Positions 16,236-25,004 of a stretch of DNA of 64,000 nt are shown here, one piece after another. A model generated the notes under the pieces. It saw only the letters and a list, made by a program, of their open reading frames with translations. It had not been told where the DNA came from and did not search any database. This stretch comes from an uncultured Paracoccaceae bacterium (GTDB taxonomy: Bacteria > Pseudomonadota > Alphaproteobacteria > Rhodobacterales > Rhodobacteraceae), in contig CATOSB010000008.1 in NCBI GenBank assembly GCA_951812305.1, positions 186,001 to 250,000 of the forward strand. The letters are read 5' to 3'. A program made the position numbers and the translations under genes. Position 1 is the first letter of the stretch, and each line of letters opens with the position of its first letter.

Positions 16236-16722
16236 TCAGTATCGCTTCCTTGTTGGTGGTGAAGCGCGACCCGATTGGGGTGAACTTCACAGATTTCTGA
16301 CGCGGAACTTCGCGTTCATGACGGGACGGATTGATCCACCATCATCGCTAAATCGCCTGACGGCGACAGGCTTGGCGAATAAGGCCGCCGAGGAGACGCT
16401 GATCCTTTGCATGAAGGGCGAAAGGATCGTTGGTTGCGGCTTCGCGAAATTAGTTGGCGATGGGCTTTATCTGGGGAAGCTCGCAGTTGATCCGGCGCAT
16501 CGCCGACGTGGGGTTTTGCGTCAGATGCTGGCGCAGGCGGACCGTTTCGCGCGTTCGGAAGGTCTGAGCCATTTGGAACTCGAGACACGAATAGAACTGG
16601 TCGAAAACCACGATACATTCGCTCGTCTGGGATTTCGCGAAGTGGACCGCACGGCGCATCCCGGATTTAACCGGCCCACCAGCCTGGCAATGCAACGCAT
16701 GGTGGCCACTAATGCAGGCTGA
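16219..16722 (+). CDS. GNAT family N-acetyltransferase
   Basis: The 167-residue protein has the acetyl-CoA-binding signature LAVDPAHRRRGVLRQMLAQA (residues 89-108) and the later ENHDTFARLGFREVDR, which together define the GNAT fold. It starts with GTG at 16219, overlapping the M20 gene by 17 bases. The acceptor substrate is unknown. The gene is followed by 146 bases and then a binding-protein gene with its own ribosome binding site. Confidence 0.85.
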   Translation: MTAAGDQYRFLVGGEARPDWGELHRFLTRNFAFMTGRIDPPSSLNRLTATGLANKAAEETLILCMKGERIVGCGFAKLVGDGLYLGKLAVDPAHRRRGVLRQMLAQADRFARSEGLSHLELETRIELVENHDTFARLGFREVDRTAHPGFNRPTSLAMQRMVATNAG

Positions 16723-16868
16723 TCCTCAAGTGGGCCGCGGTTTTCCGTGCAATTGGCACGTTTTGGCTGGAATTGGCAGTCAATTGTAGATGCGGTTACG
16801 CCCGCGGGGGTTTTGCACCCGCAGAATTGAGTGCTAGGCTTTCATCAATCTGACCTGGAGGAAGAAAC

Positions 16869-18386
16869 ATGCTTCTCAATAGCCTGAAATTGTCCGTTGC
16901 TGCGCTGGCCTTTGCCGCCACAGGCGCGTTTGCACAAGACTCAATTACCATCGGTATGCAACTTGAGCCGCCCAATCTGGATCCGACGGGCGGGGCCGCT
17001 GCCGCGATTGACGAGGTGGTTTATGCCAATGTTTTCGAAGGCTTAACGCGCTATCAGGCAGATGGATCGATTGCGCCGGCGCTGGCCGAGGCCTGGGAAA
17101 TTTCCGACGACGGGACGGTGTATACGTTCAAGCTGCGCTCTGGTGTGACGTTCCATGACGGGACAGATATGAATGCCGAAGACGTCAAGTTTTCGCTGGA
17201 TCGCGCGCGGGCTGAGGATTCGACCAATGCGCAAAAGGCGCTGTTTGCGGGCATCGCGGACGTGGCCGTGGTGGATGACACGACGGTTCAGGTGACGCTT
17301 TCTGCCCCCAACGGCAGTTTCATAACAAATATGGCGTGGGGCGATGCGGTGATCGTCGCGCCCGAAAGCATCGAGAATGCGGCAACCGCGCCCGTGGGCA
17401 CGGGGCCGTTCAGGTTTGGCCAATGGGTGCAGGGCGATAGGGTCGAGCTGGTCGAAAACCCGGATTACTGGGGCGAGAAGCCAGCTTTGAAATCGGCGAC
17501 GTTCAAATTCATTTCTGATCCGGCAGCCGCATTCAACGCGATGATGGCGGGCGATCTGGATGCCTTTCCGGGCTATCCCGCGCCGGAAACGCTGGCGCAA
17601 CTGGATGCGGACCCTCGGTTTAGACTGCTGATCGGGTCGACTGAGGGCGAGACGATTCTTTCGACCAACAACAAATCCGAGAAGCTGATGGATGTGCGGG
17701 TCAGGAAGGCGATTGCCCATGCGATCAACCGGCAGGAAATCATCGATGGCGCGATGTTCGGCTATGGCACACCGATTGGAACGCATTTCGCGCCGCATAA
17801 CCCGGATTACGTCGATCTGACCGGTCAGTCCGCCTATGACCCGGATATGGCGCGCAGCCTTTTAGAGGATGCAGGTGTCGAGAACCTGTCCCTGCGCCTG
17901 CATCTGCCGCCGCCATCCTATGCGCGGCGCGGTGGAGAGATTATCGCCGCACAACTACGCGCAGTGGGGATCGAGACCGAGATTTCGAATGTCGAATGGG
18001 CGCAGTGGTTGGAACAGGTGTTTCGCGGCAAGGACTTCGATTTGACGATTGTCAGCCATACCGAGCCGATGGACATCAACATCTATGCACGGCCCGAATA
18101 TTACTTCCAGTATGACAAGCCGGAGTTTCAGGCGCTGATGGAGGATCTCAATCTGGCAACCGACCCGGCGAAACGGTCCGAAATCCTCGGCGCGGCACAG
18201 AAGATGATCGCGGATGACTATGTCAACGGTTATCTGTTTCAACTTGCCCGCACCGGGGTGGCAGATGCGAAAATCGAAGGGCTTTGGGCTAACTCCCCGA
18301 CGCAAGCCAATGATCTGACAGGTGTAATACCAAGGGTTATTCAATCTGACCGACTTTCGCCCAGTTGCGGCTTGCGATGGATGTGA
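16869..18386 (+). CDS. ABC transporter substrate-binding protein (peptide type), tail replaced by an IS
   Basis: A signal peptide (LLNSLKLSVAALAFAATGAFA) precedes a family 5 solute-binding protein of about 480 residues, the periplasmic receptor of a di/oligopeptide-type ABC importer. The family features LTRYQADGSIAPALAEAWEIS, VTFHDGTDMNAEDVKFSLDRA and YARPEYYFQYDKPEF are present. A GGAGG at 16857-16861 precedes the ATG. The IS630-like element enters after LWANSPTQANDLTGV; the present frame ends 20 residues later with IS-encoded VIQSDRLSPSCGLRWM-like sequence. The original frame would have ended SWSE and TAG at 19511-19513, so only four residues are lost and function may persist. The downstream permeases are now more than 1.3 kb away. 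Confidence 0.9.
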   Translation: MLLNSLKLSVAALAFAATGAFAQDSITIGMQLEPPNLDPTGGAAAAIDEVVYANVFEGLTRYQADGSIAPALAEAWEISDDGTVYTFKLRSGVTFHDGTDMNAEDVKFSLDRARAEDSTNAQKALFAGIADVAVVDDTTVQVTLSAPNGSFITNMAWGDAVIVAPESIENAATAPVGTGPFRFGQWVQGDRVELVENPDYWGEKPALKSATFKFISDPAAAFNAMMAGDLDAFPGYPAPETLAQLDADPRFRLLIGSTEGETILSTNNKSEKLMDVRVRKAIAHAINRQEIIDGAMFGYGTPIGTHFAPHNPDYVDLTGQSAYDPDMARSLLEDAGVENLSLRLHLPPPSYARRGGEIIAAQLRAVGIETEISNVEWAQWLEQVFRGKDFDLTIVSHTEPMDINIYARPEYYFQYDKPEFQALMEDLNLATDPAKRSEILGAAQKMIADDYVNGYLFQLARTGVADAKIEGLWANSPTQANDLTGVIPRVIQSDRLSPSCGLRWM

Positions 18387-19496
18387 TGGTTTGCGGTCTT
18401 GCGATGAGGTTGTTCCAGGCCTCGCACCCCGCGTCGAGAATCGCGTCATATGTGTCGAACGTCCGGTTTGCGAGCCATGTCTGGCGGAGATATTGCCAAA
18501 TGTTTTCGGTTGGATTCAGCTCTGGTGATTTGGGCGGCAGAAACATGAGCGACAGGTTTTGCGGGATTTCCAGAGCGGATGTCGTGTGCCAGCCGGCTTG
18601 GTCCATGAGGATGACGGCGTGGGCGCCATCGGAGACAATTTTGCTGATTTCTTCCAGGTGGCGCTGCATCGCATAGGTGTCGGCTGCTGGCATCATGATC
18701 GCCGCGCCGGTGCCGCGTTCGGGGCAGATGGCGCCAAAAAGATACGCATTTTGGTAACGCTGATCGGCGGGCTGGCGGGGCCGTGTGCCCTTGCGTGCCC
18801 ACTGGCGGACGCGGGTGTTCTTCTGACCGAGACGCATCTCGTCCTGGAACCAGATTTCGACGGGTTTGTCCGGCGGCACCCCCTGAAGCGTCTCCTTCAG
18901 ATTGTCGCCGAAGTTTTTTTGAAATCCTCAATGACCTGCACGTCCTGCCCCGGGTGCTGAGGGCGTGCGCTGATGTGGGAAAAGCCCAGATTGTGCAGAA
19001 TCTGCCCCACATGGCGCTCGTGATAGTCGACGCCAAAACGCGCCTTGATCACATTCTTCAAATCGACCCGCCGCCAGCGGACGACACCGTCCTTTTCAGG
19101 ATCAGGACCGGTCTCGACAAGAGCCGCCAGTTCATCCAGTTGCGCATTGTCAAGGCGGGATCGCGAGCCTCCTCGCTGCCGATCCAGCAGCCCCGCTGGA
19201 CCATCAGCGTTGAAACGGAGCACCCAGTCCCTGAGCGTTTGCCGGTCCATCCCGCCAATGCGGGCCGCAGCCCCACGCGACATGCCATCGGCGATAGCGG
19301 CAAGCGACAAAAGCCGTCGGCTCTGCCGGGCATCAGAACTCTCTGCGGCAAGCTTGCGCAGATCATTGGCGGTAAAATCGGCTCGCATCGGTATCCTGGC
19401 TGGCATCGGTGGTCTCCTTTGCCAATCTTGAATCACCTCAGCACCTCAGGCGGTACCCAAAATCCATAGCTGAGTCATTTTGAAGCACCCTTGGTA
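18328..19496 (-). mobile_element. IS630-like insertion sequence type a, copy 1 (1169 bp)
   Basis: The ends are TACCAAGGGT and ACCCTTGGTA. The flanks are TAA on both sides (18325-18327 and 19497-19499), which can be read as a 3-bp duplication or as TA plus an A. A copy with the same two frames and the same length lies at 54588-55756 in the opposite orientation, and a related element at 47079-48247 has the same length. Confidence 0.88.
18337..19406 (-). CDS. IS630-like transposase, made from two frames by frameshift
   Basis: The first frame begins at 19406 (PARIPMRADFTANDLRKLA) with AAAGGAGA upstream and carries helix-turn-helix regions (GGMDRQTLRDWVLRFNADG). The second frame carries the DDE domain (D in FQDEMRLGQ, D in LMDQAGWHT, E in SPELNPTENIW). 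The change of frame falls at a run of seven A in TTC AAA AAA ACT (18914-18920 on the plus strand as T). A -1 shift gives FKKNFGDNLKETLQG, which matches FKKNFASIVADIL in the single-frame relative at 47169-48233, where the run has eight A. Either programmed slippage or a one-base loss would explain it. Confidence 0.85.
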
Positions 19497-19532
19497 TAAG
19501 CTGGTCTGAATAGTCGCGAACTGCAATGATGA

Positions 19533-19568
19533 GTCGGGCAGGACCTTTGTCCTGCCCGACGCTTTTTT
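19533..19568 (+). terminator. Terminator originally following the binding-protein gene
   Basis: GTCGGGCAGGA pairs over 11 bp with TCCTGCCCGAC (19550-19560), then GCTTTTTT. It lies 19 bases after the original stop of the binding-protein gene, so partial termination would have kept permease expression lower than receptor expression; the IS now separates it from the gene. Confidence 0.85.
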
Positions 19569-19667
19569 CTGCCCAATTTGGGCTTGGCCCAAATCGGGCC
19601 CGTTTGGCACAAATTCCGGCGTTTCACTTAAACCCACCGTTGCCACAAGCGGCGGACGTGGTGAAAT

Positions 19668-19712
19668 CCGTATTTATGACCAAGAAGAACAAGGGACGGG
19701 GGCTTTCCCCCT
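19668..19712 (+). repeat. Recurrent leader motif before the permease gene
   Basis: CCGTATTTATGACCAAGAAG followed by AACAAGGG and ACGGGGGCTTTCCCCC matches the tail of repeat B and the leaders at 544-570 and 21606-21636. The GGGGGCTTTCCCCC part is a small hairpin. Confidence 0.55.
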
Positions 19713-19739
19713 TATGAGTCGCGCCTTAGGGTGGCTTTT

Positions 19740-20684
19740 ATGCTGCGCTATCTCAGTTCTCGCCTGATTTCACTTTGCGTATCGCTCGTCGTGGCAAGTG
19801 TGGTGATTTTTGCGGTGATCGAAGTGATACCGGGGGACCCGGCGTCGTTCATGCTGGGGCTGAATGCAAGTGAGGACACGGTTGCGGCTTTGCGTGAAGA
19901 GCTCGGGTTGTCCGGGTCGGTCGCATCGCGGTATGTAGGCTGGATCAGCGGGCTTTTTGTCGGCGATTTTGGCATGTCCTATACTTATCGCGTGCCGGTT
20001 TCGGAACTTGTCGGCGCGCGGTTGTGGGTGTCTTTGCCGCTGACGATCTATGCGCTGATCCTGTCGACACTGATCGCGATTCCGGTGGGCGTGATTGCCG
20101 CGTCGATGCGCGGCGGGCCGGTTGATTACGGGATCATGGGGGCCACGCAATTGGGGATCGCGGTGCCGAATTTCTGGTTCGCGATGCTGCTGGTGCTGTT
20201 CTTCGCGATCACTCTGCGCTGGTTCTCTGCCGGGGGGTTTCCGGGCTGGGAGGATGGTTTGCTTCCGGGGCTGAAGGCGCTGACGCTGCCAGCCATTGCG
20301 CTTGCACTGCCGCAGGCGAGCATTCTGGCGCGGGTGATGCGTTCGAGCCTGATCGAGACGTTGGGTCAGGATTACATGCGCACCGCGCGGGCCAAGGGGC
20401 TTACCGCTCGGCAGGCTGTGGTGGGCCACGCATTGCGCAATGCGTTGATCCCGGTGATGACCATTATTGGCCTGCAGTTTTCCTTTCTGCTTGCCGGCGC
20501 GATCATCATCGAGAATGTGTTTTTCCTGCCGGGGCTGGGGCGGCTGATCTTTCAGGGCATCACGCAGCGCGATCTGATTGTTGTTGAATCCGTCGTGATG
20601 CTGTTGGTCTTTGCGGTGATCCTTGTGACCTTTCTGGTGGATGTGGCCTATGCCGCGATTGACCCGAGGCTCAGGCGCTCATGA
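19740..20684 (+). CDS. Peptide-type ABC transporter permease (DppB-like)
   Basis: This is the first inner-membrane subunit of the transporter. It starts LRYLSSRLISLCVSLVVASVVIF, has the post-helix PGDPASFMLGLNASEDTVAALREELGL typical of DppB-type permeases, and the cytoplasmic coupling segment EThe LGQDYMRTARAKGL followed by HALRNALIP. About six membrane segments are present in 314 residues. I prefer the ATG at 19740 with AGGGTGG seven bases upstream; a GTG nine bases earlier (19731) is possible but leaves no space for a ribosome binding site. The stop overlaps the start of the second permease gene (ATGA). Confidence 0.92.
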   Translation: MLRYLSSRLISLCVSLVVASVVIFAVIEVIPGDPASFMLGLNASEDTVAALREELGLSGSVASRYVGWISGLFVGDFGMSYTYRVPVSELVGARLWVSLPLTIYALILSTLIAIPVGVIAASMRGGPVDYGIMGATQLGIAVPNFWFAMLLVLFFAITLRWFSAGGFPGWEDGLLPGLKALTLPAIALALPQASILARVMRSSLIETLGQDYMRTARAKGLTARQAVVGHALRNALIPVMTIIGLQFSFLLAGAIIIENVFFLPGLGRLIFQGITQRDLIVVESVVMLLVFAVILVTFLVDVAYAAIDPRLRRS

Positions 20685-21502
20685 AGCGTTTGCCGGGACA
20701 ATTGTGGTTCGGCGCGGCGTTGTCGGCGGTGTTTTTGGCAGCGGCGCTCATTTCGTTCATCTGGACACCATTCCCGGTCGACGAATTGGCGATTGCCTCG
20801 AAACTGCTGCGCCCCGGTGGCGTGCATGTTCTGGGCACAGATCATTTCGGGCGCGACATCCTGTCGATGATCATGGTGGGTGCGCGCGTTTCGATTGCGG
20901 TCGCGATCGTGGCGGTTGGCATCGGCATATTGTTGGGCGTGCCGCTGGGCCTTTGGGCGGCGGCAAACCGGGGTGGCTGGACGGATGAGATCATCATGCG
21001 CGGAAACGACCTGATCTTTGCTTTCCCGTCTTTGGTCATTGCGATCCTGGTTACGGCGGTATTCGGGCCATCGGCGTTCAACGCCATCGTTGCGATTGGC
21101 ATATTCAACATTCCCGTCTTTGCGAGGGTCACGCGGGGCGGGGCGCTGTCGCTCTGGACGCTGGATTACATTCTGGCGGCGCGGGTGGCAGGCAAAGGGC
21201 AGGTCAGGATTTCTATTGAACATATCCTGCCAAATGTGGCGAATCTGCTGATCGTGCAGGGGACGATCCAGTTCAGTTTGGGCATTCTTGCGGAAGCCGG
21301 GTTGAGCTATGTCGGACTTGGCGCGCAACCGCCGGTGCCAAGCTGGGGGCGGATGCTGGCCGAAGGCCAGACGATGATTTCGCTCGCCCCCCACATCGCG
21401 ATCTTTCCCGGGCTGGCGATTGTGCTGACGGTTCTGGGGCTGAACCTGATGGGTGATGGGTTGCGCGACTGGCTTGACCCACGCCTGAGGCGCCTGCGGT
21501 GA
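20681..21502 (+). CDS. Peptide-type ABC transporter permease (DppC-like)
   Basis: The 273-residue second membrane subunit has the family signature LGTDHFGRDILSMIMVGARVS at residues 47-66 (shown here in part), a coupling loop with LDYILAARVAGKGQVRI and HILPNVANLLIV, and a conserved end LNLMGDGLRDWLDPRLR. It pairs with the DppB-like subunit, to which it is coupled by a four-base overlap. The next gene, for the ATPase, is separated by 136 bases that hold a leader motif, so translation of the ATPase is probably independent. Confidence 0.93.
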   Translation: MKRLPGQLWFGAALSAVFLAAALISFIWTPFPVDELAIASKLLRPGGVHVLGTDHFGRDILSMIMVGARVSIAVAIVAVGIGILLGVPLGLWAAANRGGWTDEIIMRGNDLIFAFPSLVIAILVTAVFGPSAFNAIVAIGIFNIPVFARVTRGGALSLWTLDYILAARVAGKGQVRISIEHILPNVANLLIVQGTIQFSLGILAEAGLSYVGLGAQPPVPSWGRMLAEGQTMISLAPHIAIFPGLAIVLTVLGLNLMGDGLRDWLDPRLRRLR

Positions 21503-21605
21503 GGGAGGTGTTGTCAAAATGGGTGCTTCCGCACGCTCTTTTTCAGCACGTTGAGAGGCGACGCTTTTGCAGTGACGTGGTTTTGTTTTCCTCGCGCAGC
21601 GCAAT

Positions 21606-21636
21606 CCGTATTTGGAACCAAGAAGAAGGGGCGGGC
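21606..21636 (+). repeat. Recurrent leader motif before the ATPase gene
   Basis: CCGTATTTGGAACCAAGAAG followed by AAGGGGCGGGC lies just before the GTG start at 21639 and provides its ribosome binding site. It is the closest match to the motif before the MATE gene. Confidence 0.6.
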
Positions 21637-21638
21637 CG

Positions 21639-23213
21639 GTGCTAAATATCGACCAGCTCTCACTCGACATCGGGGATGCGCCGATCCTGCGCGACGTGGG
21701 ATTTTCCATTTCGCCGGGAGAGGTGTTCGGGCTCGTCGGCGAAAGCGGATCGGGCAAGTCGATGACTGCGCTGGCGGCCATGGGGTTGTTGCCGCGCGGC
21801 GCGCAGGCGAGGGGGCAAATCGCGTTCGATGGCGAAGACCTGCTGAGGGCGGGAGAGCGGGCCATGTGTGGCCTTCGTGGGCGCGAAATGGGCATGATTT
21901 TTCAGGAGCCGATGACGGCGCTGAACCCGATGCACCGGATCGGGGATCAGGTCGCCGAGACATTGGTGGTGCACGGTGCGGCGACGCGTTTTGAGGCGCG
22001 CGGGGTCGCAAAAGAACGGCTGGCCCGGGTGGAGTTGGGTCAGATCGGGCTGGACCGGTACCCGCACGAATTGTCCGGTGGTCAACGGCAGCGGGTCGCC
22101 ATCGCGATGGCCGTGGCGTTGCGCCCGAGGCTGCTGATTGCTGACGAACCGACCACTGCGCTCGACGTCACAACGCAGGCGCAAATTCTGGATCTGTTGC
22201 AGGGGCTGGTCGAAGAAGAGCAGATGGCGCTGTGGCTGATCACGCACGATCTGGCCGTGGTGGCGGGGATTGCGCATCAGGTGGCGGTCATGCGTGATGG
22301 GCGGCTTGTTGAAGCCAGCGAAACCGAAGCTTTGTTCCGCGCGCCACGCGAAAAATACACAAGGCGACTATTGGCGGACAGCGCGCATGTGCCTGTGCGG
22401 GTGGCGTCGCGGGCTGACGAACCGGTGCTCGACGTGCGCGATGTTGTGCGGGAATACGCATCGCGCGGCGTGACGCTTTGGGGCAAGCGGCGCGCGTTTC
22501 GGGCGGTTGATGGCGTTAGCCTGAAGATCAGGACCGGCGAAAGCGTTGGTCTGGTTGGGGAAAGCGGTTGTGGGAAGTCGACCCTGACACGGGCAATACT
22601 GGGGCTCGATCCGCTGCAAGGGGGAGAGATCCTTTTGGGTGGAGCGCCGGTTGTGGCGGGGCAGGTGCCTGGCGCGTTGCGCAGCGATATGCAGGTGGTG
22701 TTTCAGGATCCGTTTGGGTCATTCAACCCGCGCCACAAGGTCGGGCGTCTGGTGGCCGAGCCGTTTCATTTGACCCCGATTGGCCCGGAGGAGCGTCGGA
22801 CGCGCGTGGCCGGGGCGCTCGAAGCCGTGGGGCTGCAGCCTGCGGATCAGGATAAATTTATCCATGAGTTTTCCGGTGGGCAGCGGCAAAGGATTGCCAT
22901 CGCGCGGGCAATCGTGATCCGGCCCAAACTGGTGATACTGGATGAGGCGGTGAGCGCGCTTGATGTCTCGATCCGCGCGCGCATTCTGGATTTGCTCGCC
23001 GGGTTGCAGGAGCAATTTCATCTAAGTTTCCTGTTTATCAGTCACGATCTGAGCGTGGTGCGGTCGGTGACGGATCGGGTTCTGATCATGCGCGGTGGAA
23101 AGATTGTGGAAGAGGGAGAAACGGAAGATGTTTTTCACGCCCCAAAGACAGGTTATGCGCGAGAATTGATTGCTGCGGCGCCGCAGATACCGGAGGGCTG
23201 GATCGCTGCGTAG
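21639..23213 (+). CDS. ABC transporter ATP-binding protein with two ATPase domains (DppD-DppF fusion)
   Basis: The protein (about 524 residues) holds two complete nucleotide-binding domains. The first has Walker A GESGSGKSM, signature LSGGQRQRVAIAMA and Walker B LLIADEPTTALD; the second has Walker A GESGCGKSTL, signature FSGGQRQRIAIARA and Walker B LVILDEAVSALD. Two such domains in one chain energise peptide-type importers. The start is taken as GTG at 21639 (LNIDQLSLDIGD) after AAGAAGGGG; a TTG at 21612 is less likely because it lies in the leader motif. It completes the transporter begun at 16869. Confidence 0.93.
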   Translation: MLNIDQLSLDIGDAPILRDVGFSISPGEVFGLVGESGSGKSMTALAAMGLLPRGAQARGQIAFDGEDLLRAGERAMCGLRGREMGMIFQEPMTALNPMHRIGDQVAETLVVHGAATRFEARGVAKERLARVELGQIGLDRYPHELSGGQRQRVAIAMAVALRPRLLIADEPTTALDVTTQAQILDLLQGLVEEEQMALWLITHDLAVVAGIAHQVAVMRDGRLVEASETEALFRAPREKYTRRLLADSAHVPVRVASRADEPVLDVRDVVREYASRGVTLWGKRRAFRAVDGVSLKIRTGESVGLVGESGCGKSTLTRAILGLDPLQGGEILLGGAPVVAGQVPGALRSDMQVVFQDPFGSFNPRHKVGRLVAEPFHLTPIGPEERRTRVAGALEAVGLQPADQDKFIHEFSGGQRQRIAIARAIVIRPKLVILDEAVSALDVSIRARILDLLAGLQEQFHLSFLFISHDLSVVRSVTDRVLIMRGGKIVEEGETEDVFHAPKTGYARELIAAAPQIPEGWIAA

Positions 23214-23248
23214 GGTGGGTACGACGTTTTCTATTGCGGCCGTGATGG

Positions 23249-23779
23249 CTACTGCAATCCGCTCAACAGAACCTCTGGCCGACAGGCATCGTCAGCGAAT
23301 TTCACCGAACCCACCCGCGTGACCGGAAACGGCGTTGGCGGGGCGACCTGGCTTTGTACGATCAACGCGCCATCGACGCAAAGATCCTGCGCGGCGTTAC
23401 CGATGTTGAACCCAAAACCGGGGTTGCCGCAATTCTCGCCGAAACCATTCATGTTCCAGGCCTGTGGCATCGGGTGCAGTTCCGAGAAGACGACAAATTC
23501 CTGCGTACCCGGATCAAAGGTCAGCACCCAGGTTGTGTCCAGCGTCAACATGCCAAGCGCCCAGCGACCGATCTGTTCTTCGCCGGATTTTCCCGTGATC
23601 TGAAAGCAGGACATATCATCCTCTCTCACCAGCTTGCGCCCTAAAAGCGCGGCATCAAACGACATCGCGCCGGACATGACAAATCCCCCACCACCCTGCC
23701 ATTCAAATCGATACGTCACATCCTGCGCACGAGCCGGACCCGCCAGAATTGCAATCAAAAGGCACAATATTCGCGTCAT
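23249..23779 (-). CDS. Secreted protein of unknown function
   Basis: The product starts TRILCLLIAILAGPARAQ, a clear signal peptide with an ARAQ-type cleavage site, followed by about 155 residues with a beta-rich look (VTYRFEWQGGGGFVMSGAMSFD) and several cysteines (CFQ, ENCGNPGF, DLCVDG, DDACRP) that may form disulfides in the periplasm. I do not recognise the family. The start at 23779 has GGTGAG upstream; another ATG six codons earlier (23797) is possible, and the long frame up to 24301 is only antisense to the next gene. It is convergent with the ABC ATPase gene. Confidence 0.65.
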   Translation of the reverse strand: MTRILCLLIAILAGPARAQDVTYRFEWQGGGGFVMSGAMSFDAALLGRKLVREDDMSCFQITGKSGEEQIGRWALGMLTLDTTWVLTFDPGTQEFVVFSELHPMPQAWNMNGFGENCGNPGFGFNIGNAAQDLCVDGALIVQSQVAPPTPFPVTRVGSVKFADDACRPEVLLSGLQ

Positions 23780-23900
23780 CAGTCTCACCCAGTTCATACA
23801 TTGTGAAAATAGCCGCTGAATTGGCCAAGGCAACGGCTTCCGCCCATTGCCAAAGCGGTTTAGTTTGATTCCGATACCGCCGATCAACAGGCCAACCAGA

Positions 23901-25004
23901 ATGCAAGATACCGCAGCTGCGCCCGTCCAAGAACACCGGTTTCCGTGCGACAATTGCGGGGCAGATTTTCGTTTTGATCCCGCTGCCGGTCTGTTGAAAT
24001 GCGACCATTGCGGGAACGAAGCAGAACTTGGCTCACCACGCGCGCGTGGTGGTATCAAAGAGCTTGATTTCAAGGCGGCGCTGAATGCGCGCCTGCCGGA
24101 GGCGGAGATCGAGGAAACGAGGGTTTCCAGTTGCCCCAATTGCGGCGCGCAGGTGGAATTCGACCCCGACACCCATGCCGCCGAATGCCCGTTTTGCGCG
24201 ACGCCCGTTGTGACCGATACTGGCACGCATCGCCACTTCAAGCCCAAGGGATTGTTGCCTTTCGCGCTGAACGAGGAAACCGCGCGCGATGCGATGACCA
24301 ATTGGCTGGGCCGGCTATGGTTCGCACCGGGTGGCTTGCAGGAATACGCGCGAAAGGGGCGGCGGCTGGAGGGGATATATACGCCCTATTGGACGTTCGA
24401 CGCGGATACGAAATCAAAGTATCGCGGCCAGCGCGGGACAGTTTATTACGAAACGCGCACCGTTATGCGTGACGGCAAAAGCAAGCAGGTGCGCGTGCAG
24501 AAAATTCGCTGGACAAATGCACGTGGCAAGGTGGCGCGGTTCTTCGATGATGTGCTGGTTTTGGCGTCAAAAAGTCTGCCCAAACGGTATACAGATGCCT
24601 TGCAACCCTGGGACCTTGCGGCGTTGGAACCTTACAGCCCGGAATACCTCTCCGGATTTCGCGCCGAGGCCTACACGGTGGAACTGGACGAGGGGTATCA
24701 GGAGGCGCGCGTGCATATGGATCGTGTGATCGAACGCGACGTGCGCTTTGACATTGGCGGCGACCGGCAACGGATTTCAGATATCGATACCGTGATTTCG
24801 GACGTGACGTTCAAGCATATCCTGCTGCCCGTCTGGATGGCGGCCTATAAATACCGGGGCGAAACCTATCGTTTCGTGGTCAATGGCCGCACCGGCAAGG
24901 TGCAGGGCGAACGCCCGTGGTCGGCGTGGAAGATCGCGTTCGCGGTCGTGCTTGGTCTGATTGTCGCGGGCGCGGTCGGCTATTTCATCGCGCAGAACCA
25001 ATGA
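23901..25004 (+). CDS. Zinc-ribbon (TFIIB-type) membrane-anchored protein
   Basis: The 367-residue product has two zinc ribbons near the N-terminus (CDNCGADF..CDHCGNEA and CPNCGAQVEF..CPFCATP), a long central part with YTPYWTFDADTKSKYRGQRG and PVWMAAYKYRGETYRFVVNGRTGKV, and one C-terminal membrane helix (AFAVVLGLIVAGAVGYFI). Proteins of this type are common in Rhodobacteraceae and are sometimes mislabelled as primosomal helicases because of the ribbons; no helicase motif is present. The role is unknown. The start at 23901 is chosen because the upstream part of the frame runs antisense to a secreted-protein gene region and lacks a ribosome binding site. The stop overlaps the next ATG by four bases. 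Confidence 0.75.
   Translation: MQDTAAAPVQEHRFPCDNCGADFRFDPAAGLLKCDHCGNEAELGSPRARGGIKELDFKAALNARLPEAEIEETRVSSCPNCGAQVEFDPDTHAAECPFCATPVVTDTGTHRHFKPKGLLPFALNEETARDAMTNWLGRLWFAPGGLQEYARKGRRLEGIYTPYWTFDADTKSKYRGQRGTVYYETRTVMRDGKSKQVRVQKIRWTNARGKVARFFDDVLVLASKSLPKRYTDALQPWDLAALEPYSPEYLSGFRAEAYTVELDEGYQEARVHMDRVIERDVRFDIGGDRQRISDIDTVISDVTFKHILLPVWMAAYKYRGETYRFVVNGRTGKVQGERPWSAWKIAFAVVLGLIVAGAVGYFIAQNQ

Noticed and set aside
16763..16785. Possible sigma-54 promoter (TTGGCACG) before the ABC binding-protein gene.
   Set aside because: The second element at the correct spacing does not read TTGC, so the match to the -24/-12 consensus is incomplete.
20648..21895. A 415-codon minus-strand frame opposite the permease and ATPase genes.
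   Set aside because: It spans two real genes and the gap between them and has shadow-type composition.
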